Source of the DNA: Spirochaetia bacterium UBA5550
GTDB lineage: Bacteria > Spirochaetota > UBA4802 > UBA5550
DNA length: 19,741 nt
Direction: 5' to 3'
NCBI GenBank assembly: GCA_002425885.1
Contig: DINC01000123.1
Location: forward strand, 242-19,982
The translations under genes were made by a program, and so were the position numbers. The stretch's first letter is position 1. Every line of letters starts with the position of its first letter. The notes beneath the pieces were generated by a model, which did no database searches, was not told the DNA's origin, and worked only from the letters and a program-made list of their open reading frames with translations. This document shows, piece by piece, positions 1 to 9,000 of this stretch.

Positions 1-36
1 TAACAATAACATCAAAATAAAAAATACTCTTTTCAT
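1..36 (-). CDS. Start of a secreted or lipoprotein gene, cut by the window edge; candidate immunity partner
   Basis: Reading the minus strand, an ATG at 36 opens a frame MKRVFFILMLLL that stays open to the window edge. A Lys-Arg start followed by a purely hydrophobic run is the beginning of a Sec signal peptide or lipoprotein signal. The start is supported by an AGGAGAGG ribosome binding site eight bases upstream. It lies only 14 bases after the stop codon of the giant gene, so the two are almost certainly in one transcript. Nothing of the mature protein is visible, so no family can be named. Its position directly behind a gene with a toxin-like C-terminal module, plus predicted export, would suit a periplasmic immunity protein, but that is inference. 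It could equally be another structural or paralogous secreted protein: the 300-residue protein upstream also begins MKRV. Confidence 0.6.
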   Translation of the reverse strand, partial: MKRVFFILMLLL

Positions 37-44
37 ATGTTTAA

Positions 45-52
45 CCTCTCCT
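45..52 (-). promoter_or_regulatory. Ribosome binding site for the truncated downstream gene
   Basis: The minus strand reads AGGAGAGG, then TTAAACAT, then ATG. The site overlaps the TAG stop of the giant gene (51-53) and sits eight bases from the start at 36. This is the main evidence that the open frame at the left edge is a real gene, and it suggests coupled translation. Confidence 0.65.
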
Positions 53-3000
53 ATTTTTTAAACAATTTTGATGGCAAACGATAATTCTGTTTTAGATTAT
101 CTGATCTGACATCAATTATCCTGTGAGTTACTTTAAGATAACTGTTCTTACCTATTGCATTTCTGATATATTGATTAAACTTAAGAGAATTGCTATCGGG
201 TTTTACCAACCTTCCACCTGTAACAAAGCATCCTTCAGACTGTAGGCCTGCATGAAGAAAAATAGCGTCTTCCTTCCCATTCGTATTAACATAGAACGGA
301 TAAAATTCATTATGAGACTTTGTCGCCGTTAAATTTCCTGATTCTCTAGTTACTTTATCATTTCTTTTATTCTCAGATAATTTAAAATATTCTTCATCGC
401 CAGTCCCGTATGTCGGATGTTCATTTTCATTTTTTTGTGCCCAATATGCTCCATCAACAACAAGTTCAACCTGAGTTCCGTCCCCTACATCAAGCTTCAT
501 TATCTGTATGCCTTCAACGCCATTCATGTTTCTTTTATTATAGTTACCATCTATATAACTAATAACCTCCAATTCTGGATCGCCTGTTGCACCTCCTTTG
601 AAAACTCTCATGCCAGGAGTCAGATTCAATTCATCTTCTTTACCATGCTGCTTGTTATATAGTCTGACCGTTTCAGGATGTGTTGCAAGCTCTGCCTGTC
701 TCAAGGTTGCATTTATATCAAGTTTTCCATTCTGCATCTTATCATAATCTGCATAATATTTATCCTGCATCCCCTTCTCCCAGCCGAAATTCTCCACAGA
801 TTTAAGCTGTACCCCGTCACGGATAAGCTGCTGAAGATCATCAACGCTTTCAACTCCGTTGCTTGCAATTAGGATCTCCATCATGTCATTCGGATCAACT
901 CCATGCTGTGCTGCGAGGTTGTTTATAAGTTTCTGTGCGTTCGTGTTGCTTCTAAGTGTCGGAAGGTTTATCTCTTTAAGATCTGGTTCCCATCCGGCAA
1001 CTCTTCCATACCCAACAACAGGCTCAGGATCGTTTCCAAACAGGCCATCAGAGATCCAGTTCCCTGTCCTCTGGGCAAAATCCCCCACTGCTCCAGCGCC
1101 TGCGGCAATTGCCTTTTTAATTTCATCCATCCCCTGACCAAGACCGTTCCCAAGCGAGACAAACATTCCGCTTATAGCATCATCAACTGCGGCAAAGGGA
1201 TCTTTCATCCTGTCCTCTGCTGCCTGTTTTGATTTAAAACCCATCTCATTTTCCAGAATCGTATCAGCTTCCTCCTCTGTAAATCCGAGCTCCTGCATCT
1301 CAGCCTTTCTCTTTGCTCCCATATCAACAGGCGGGCCTGTAAGAAAATCTGTCACATACTGACTCACCAGATTTTCCAGAATATCATTCTTTGCCACCAT
1401 ATCCCAGCTGAAATCCTCTCCGCTCCCTAACATCTTCCTCATGCCGAAATTTACAAAGTTTTCAACGGCAAAACTGCTTACTCCTGTTCCCCGTGATATA
1501 GATCCATTTGCAAGCCCTCCAAGGTAGTTCCCCATTGATGTTGCAAGGCCTGTTCTTACGCTCTCGCTGTAATCTCCTGTTTCAACACCTTTGCTTGCAC
1601 CGCTTCCTGCTCCTCTCACTGCAGCTTTGCTGAAGTCTGATTTACAATATCCCTCTGCCACTGTACCTGCTGCTGCCATTATTCCTGTTCCGGCCCAGGT
1701 CTTCCAGCTGGTCATCCTGTCTCCATCCCAGCCCAGGCTGCCACCTTCAAGAGTCACTCCCGACACAAGGGTATTCCCCACTGCCGTGGTTGTTGATTTA
1801 ACAGCTACCCCCACAAGAGCGCTCCCTGCGGCAGAACCTGCCATTTTTCCAAGCTTTGCGGCACCTGCTCCTATTGCCGCAGTTGCTGCGCTCACACCCA
1901 CCTGAAAGGCTGCCTGTTCCCATGTCATCGAACCGTCTGCCATCTGGATTCCGCTTGTTGCTGTAGCCACAAGAACTGCTATATACGCCTGGCCTGTAAA
2001 ACTCGCAGCAATAGCTGCTGCCTGAAGCATATTAGGCCCGTTGGGAAACATCGGTTTTGAGTAAAACATCCCCCCGAGCAGCGCCTCACCTGCCATCCAC
2101 TCACCGTAATACTTACCGAACTCATCACCCAGGCGGGTAAATTCTCCCTCCTGGTAAGTACTGAAGAGCCCCTCTTCGCCGAAGACCTCATCTATCCGGT
2201 CACTGAGCTCATCCTGCTCAAGGCCAACGTATGTTTCAAGCTCTTCACTGTCTAATGCTGCATATGTATTTGCGTTTGTAAAGTCTATTGTTGCACCATT
2301 TAGCCCCTTTATAGGCTGCAGTTTTACTGTGCTGTTTATGTAGTAGTTGTAGTCTGTAAACCTCCGGGTTTTGTATTTATCCCCTGTAAGATTACTTTCA
2401 ACGCATACCCGTATCTCCCACCAGTGTTCAGAATCTTTACGCATAAATGGCGCCTCTGCGAAATTTTCGTTCCTTGCAAGGTTTATATCCACAGCATCAT
2501 AAACATTCTCATTGGCCTCTTCAAGCTGGCTGTTGAAGTTCTCTATTATCCCGTTAAGTATATCTATAACCTGAAGGTTCTTCATCACTCCAACTGCTTC
2601 GCGGTACTCTGCCATCTTCTGTTCGTTGTATTTCATAAGGCCCGATGAGAGCCCCAGGTTCAGCATCTCTGTTAGTCCCGCAGTTGTGTCTGTTTCAAAC
2701 ATACTCTTTGACATTATATCTATACTGTCCAGCGGGATGCTCTTCATTGTGTCTGCAAGTATCCTCTCTGTGTCTATGTCAAAAGTCATACCCTTCGGCA
2801 TTCTGTTCTTTATATTCTTTTCATAGCTCTCTATTTTACCTGTAAGATCATTGTATATCTTCTCTGCTGACGCTTTTGATGAAGCTTCCCCTGTCTCCTC
2901 TCCCCAGGTTTTCATCTCCCCCTTCATCTCCGCATCGCGCTCTTCCCACCATTTCTCTCCTGCTTCTATCTCTCTCTTTGCATCAAATCTCCACTTTCTC

Positions 3001-6000
3001 CACTGGTTTATGAAATCTGTCTCCATTATTCTCCAGTCTCGTGTGCCCCGGTTCAGGATATAACCTGTCACCTCTTCCCATCTATCGCGGCGTAAATCAA
3101 ATTTCTCCCTCTGCTGCGTCCAGAGCTGTTCCTGGAACTGCCGGTTCTGTTTCATCATCTCGCTTACGACAAGTCCCTGTATAGATTCCCCTGCGCCGTT
3201 GTTCACGTACTCTGATGTTACTGTGCCGTAGCCTTCAAAACCCCTCTGCCTCTTCTCGTTTGCCGTATTGAAGTTTACGGCTGTTTCCTGCATCCCGTGG
3301 TATGCTGACTCAAGGTCTCTGAGTATTATTGTATAATCATGTGTACTGTCTGATGTTGTCTTTTTCACATAGTTCATCAGTTTTTCATAACACTCGTTTC
3401 TCCTTTTCAGGGAGTGCATCTTCAGGGCTCCGGTTATTGATGATATGTCGTAGTTATTGTCGTAGAAATTATATTCTTCACCCTCAGTGAATTCTGTCAC
3501 AATATTTCCATTGCTGTCTTTAAGCTTAAGGCTTCTGTCATCAACCGCGTAGTTTTCTGTGAGTATATTTCCGCTGGCATCTTTCAGGAGATTGCCGTTT
3601 TTATCACGAAGGCTAAGAGGTGCTCCCTCCTTATCAAGGAGCGCAACCCGCCCTTTTATTATTTTCGCCTTTACTGCAAGTCCGTCTATATCTGTTCTCT
3701 GTTTCTCTTTTCGGAGAGCCTCTAAGTTAAGACTGTTCTCATCAGGAGCGTACCCTTCACTCATCGCGTCATAAAGGTATCCAAGGTCCTCTTCTATTAA
3801 ATTATATTTTTCAGCCTCTCCCCCGAGATACTCCTTTATTTGTGAAAGATATCGCACGGATGTGGCATTGTTGTAGACTGTTGAAGCATTTATGAGTGTA
3901 TTTTTATTATTAAGAAATTTATCCGTTCCTTTAACTGCATTATTGTAATACGAATAATATTTCCCATAGAAAACATTTGCCTCCCCACGATAGTTGTTTC
4001 TCCTGTTCCTCCACATTCTCTTGTCACTTATATGATGTTTTTTACAGCGGTGATATCTGTGATCGCAATAGGCACCCATATGAACCGAAAATACATAGTT
4101 ATCATAGTTCTCAAGTATAGCCTTAAGGGATGAACCGCTTCCGAATCTGCTGTAAAGGAGTTCTATATCAGCCCTGGTCTGCACAGGGAGGTTATCATAC
4201 TGGATTGCGTACATCTGCCTGTATAGATACTGCTTGTCTGCCTTATAATCAGGAACAGGGGTATTTTTATAGATTGAAAAAAATTCCTTCCATGTTGTTT
4301 TGCACGAATACCATGTGAGTCCGTTAAGAAAATTCTCCCTGTCCACTGCGGTATTTATATGTGACAGTATAGTGTCCCTTACCTCCTCAAGCTCCTTTAT
4401 CCTCTCTTTTTTCTCCTCCGCGCCAGACTCTGTGCTATTTTGTATTTCAGCCAGCATATCTGCAAATATATTCAGCCCCTGCTTTGTACCTGCGTACGCG
4501 TTAAGAGCATTGATATAGTCATTTTCATATTTTGAGATCTTCTCTGCAAGTTCCGAGTCAACCTGCGCGCTTCTCACGTAGGTTTCACTCATCTTCACCA
4601 GTTCATTTTTGAGGGTTACATATTCCGCGTCCAGGTTCAGCCTCTCTACTGTTTCCTGACTGTTTCTCTCCTCTTCGCGTTTTTTAAATTCGGCATCAGC
4701 TTCAAGGTATACCGCCTCAATCCTTTTATATACATCCATTGCATCAGGGAATGGCACCCCTGCATAATTTTCTGTTCCCCCTGTTACAGATTCGCCCCCT
4801 GAAAGCCCGCTGTCATTAACAGAATCACCTTTAAGGTAAGGGGTATTTGCGTACTCCCATACCTGGTATGCTTTCTCATAATTAAACTCCGCGCCCTGAT
4901 ATGTGGAGTAGAGAGAACTGACTCTGTTCATCTGGTCTATATATGCCCTGTTTCTTTCACTGTACAGCTCCTGCCTTGCTGCAAGTTCCGCTCCTGTTTT
5001 CCTGTATTCCGCTTTTACAGCCTCATGGGCAACCCTTGAGTCTTCGTAAAGCTTAAGAAGATCCTCCTTGCTCCCCCCCATGAGCCCGTAACTCTCACGG
5101 CTGCTTTCAAGGTTTTCACCCAGTACGGCAAGTGAACCGCTGAGTGCTGATATCGCGCTTTCAAGGTCCAGTATACCTGAAGCATAATCCCCGGCAAGAA
5201 CCCTGTATTCAGAAACCCTGTCTATAAGGGCGCTTTCGTAGGAATAGAGTCCGTCTCCCCCTTTTGTATAAGTTCCATCCTCTGAGTATATCCCTGCTGT
5301 CTCATCAAGAAAGTCACCTATCCCCTTAAGGGATGAGGCAACCGGGGGTTTTATACCTTTAAACAGGGCAGCAAAAACATCGTGCATCCTGTTTGCATTG
5401 TCTGCAAGGTTGCTGAGTGAATACTCCTTACCCCCCTTTTCAATTAAACCCTGTGCATATTTTACACCTGTTCTCCCCCCTGTTGTGGTATTGATCTCAT
5501 CGTAAAATTCTCCGGTTTCACCAAGAGGAATATGGGTTACAAGGGTCTCAATGACATTCCCGTCATCATCTTTAACTTCTATGTTTGCCGGGAGTAAGTG
5601 ATCCCTCCAGCATAGACCCCCTGCCCCGCTTTCACTGAAGTCAAGGAGCGCTTTTGCAGCTGCAGCATCACTCTCTTTTATCTTCAGATCCGTTTTCACG
5701 CTGTAATACGCCCCGCCGAGAGCCCTGTTTAACGAGCCAAGGGTCTCTGACAGAAGCCCTTCTGAAAGAGCGTTCAGTGATCCCGATATGTACCCAAGGC
5801 CATATACCCCTGTTTCATACATCGGGAGGAGCGATGTTTCACCTGCGTAGTGCCCCATGTTAAAAAGAGTTACCGCATTTTCATCGAGGTTCCCCCTGTA
5901 CAAGTCAGGCTCCTGCCCTGCGTAAAGGAGATACCCCCTGAGCCCCTCAGCATACTCCAGGACTGATTCTATTATATCACTGTTTAAGGAACCCACTCCG

Positions 6001-9000
6001 AATCTCTCTATAAGGAGATCCTCTATATCATCATCTGTCAGAGTTCCGCCTGCAAGGTGAACACTCCTGTAATAATAATCCTGCAGAGCAAATATCTTAA
6101 CCTCATCAGGAAGTCCTTTAACAGCAGTTAAATCCCCTGTAAGAAAACCCTCCACGAACTCCCTGATTTTCCCTGTGTCCCCGCCATTTTCACCTGTAAA
6201 CCCGGTTACAATCCTCTCAATATAATCCTCCTGTTTCTCTCCGTTATGAATTCCATTAGAGGCTATATAGTCCTGAATCTTCCTGCCTGTTATATACTCA
6301 CCAAGCGCGGGGTCAGCTGAATCATATATCCCTGAGGCTGTTATCTTCATATAGCTTTTAACAAGGGCATAGCGCCGCAGCTCCTCACCCCCCTCCCCTG
6401 TTAGGTTCCTTGAAACAATGAAGGAATCGATCCCCCCTGTTCCCCCCTCAGAAAGCCATGTATCATAATCAATCTTATTGTAAAAAGGGGTCAGCCTCTC
6501 AACCATTGCATCCTTTGCACCTCCTGTGAGTCCGTTCAGGTCCGCGTAGTCCGATGGAGATACTCCCCCTCCATTCTTAACATAGGCCTCAGCAGCACAG
6601 GCATCATTCCATCCCTGAAAAGAGCTCTCAATCGCTGATACAAGTTCAGAGATCCCCTTTATGGCATCATCACTGTTTTCAGAAATGTACTTCTTCGCAT
6701 CTTCAGAGAGGGATTTAAAGGAAGCTATAATATTCAGAGCAGATTCAGCAATACCATACCCCTTTCGATTTATCAATTCATCAACGCCCGCAATAAAACC
6801 GGCCGCAGAATCAGAAACCTCTTTTTCATTTACTGCCCGGGAATATATTTCATCAGGCGTGCCGCTCAGAACACCTGTCATGTAATCTGTTATTAAAAGG
6901 GAGGCATCCAGGCCGCTCTTCATTGACGAGAGTTCCTCAACCATCTTTCTCAGGTACAAAGGTACGGGTACCCCATTCCTCTCGAAGTTTTCAACATAAT
7001 CAGCCGCTGCCTCAGCAGCCAGGGTCATCTGACTGGGAGAAAATTCCTTAAGGTTATCCACTGTAAGCACAACATCCTCACCAACTGCAGCTGTAAATCC
7101 GGCATATTTATTTATATATCCCAGGAGACCTATAAGATAATCCCTCTCTTCAAGATCCCGCTGTGTTTTATAAAAGCACTCATAATTGGTCTCAACATAG
7201 GCCCTTATCTCATTTTCCACTGCACCGTATATTGCGGCGCTCCCGAGTAGACCCTCCATGTACTGAACTCCTGCCATGGCACTACCTGGTGTGTAATATT
7301 CTCTCATCAGTATTATTGAACGGGCGTCACCCTGTGCTGCTTCAGCCTCACATGAAACAATGTCAAAACCGCTCCTGTTGTTATGCAGGGTTGCTGTTTT
7401 CTCAGCTGTTTCAATATCCCATTCCAGTCGGTCCCTGGTACCCTCCCATGTCTCCGGTGTAAGTCCTCGATATCTTTCATTAAGTATATTCAGTGCGGTG
7501 TAATGTTCAATGTAATCGCTGTTATCCCCCCCGTAGACAAAGCTCATCCCTGCAGCCAGCCCCTGAAGGTATGAGGCAGCTGCTTCATAACTCTTTGCTC
7601 CCCCTGTATCTTCAACATGATCAAGGGCATTCTCTATTATATTAAGTGCATTAAGTGAATGTTGTGAAAACCGGACATATACCGGAGCCGAATCGTAACC
7701 GGAATTCAGATAGCTTCCGGGATCAAAGCCCCTGTTTTTCAGCTTTGTAAATATCCCCTCCTGAATTTTAAACTCAGCCATAAATGAAGAATAAAGATTT
7801 CTTATTGCTGAAGAAAGCTCATTTCTCAGCGTGTCTTTTTCACTCCCCCCTGAGTTTTTAAATTCATCAACAAGGTTAATGAGAGCTCCCGCGTTCTCAT
7901 CAGCAGCAGTTGTGTCTCCCCACACAAGGGTTTTCGAAGAAACAATGTTTTCACTCCATACAACAAGATTACTGTCATTCTCTTCACCTGCTATGAGCGC
8001 AAGCTTTGCTCTGGCATCCTCAATTCCCCGGACCGCACTGCTGTACTTCTCAGCAAATGATGCAGCTGCAGCCGCTTTTTCATTCTCACGCAGTGTGGAG
8101 TAGTACTCTTCCCTTTTTTTGCGGAGTTCCAGGTCACTGTTAAGTATGTTCTGTTCAATCTCCTGTATCTCTTTTGCGATATACGAAGAGTCCCTTCCAT
8201 TCTCCACGATTATCAGGGCTTTCCTTCGCACTTCCAGTTCATCCCCCGCAGCCTTAAGTTTTTCCCCTGCCTGGATGTACTTCTGACTCAGGTATTCTAT
8301 ACTCAGCTTATATTCATTCCATTCAGCAGTACTCTCATCCGGCTTTCCGGTAAGGGGTCTTGTACCCTGTATCCTTTTCAGTTCCTCAGTTATCCCCCTG
8401 ACCTGTGAAAGCGCATCTTCATAATCACTCTTGGCTCTCTCCATTGCGCTCTTTGCAGATTCCTTTCTCTCCTCTGTCTCTGCAGCTGATTCCCTTTTAC
8501 CGTTTTCAGGGTAGGCGTAATCACGCACAACCCTTGCTATCTCAAGTCTCTTTTCCCAGAAATCCCTGTCCCTTGATGCCAGCTCATAGTTAAACTCAGC
8601 CCCTGTCATAAGATAAGGATCACTCCCGCCGTCATTGTCAAGGTACCCCGGGCCTCCATCACCGAGCATGTTTCTCTCATGCATGTAATACTCTGCGTCG
8701 CCTGCAATTGAACTGAAGCTGTCCCTTATGTTTCTCCATCTTTCAAGTTCAGTTTTATAATAAAAGTATGTCGATTTCTCATAGTTCTCAGAACCTTTAA
8801 CAAGCTCACCTGTGTCCGGGTTCGTGTAATCGCTTTTTACATCATTTGTTATTTTAAAAGTATCAATAAGAGCATTGGAACTTATCCATGTGTAGTCCCT
8901 GTAAGTGGTGCCTGATATCCCTTTTTGTGAAGGATTAACCGCACTGTATGTAACTTTATTTCCATATATTCTCACTGTATATGTTTCACGCAGTCCCCAG

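Noticed and set aside
1591..1905. Plus-strand open frames opposite the giant gene, such as this proline/alanine-rich one
   Set aside because: They are antisense shadows of Gly/Ala-rich codons, without ribosome binding sites or plausible protein composition.
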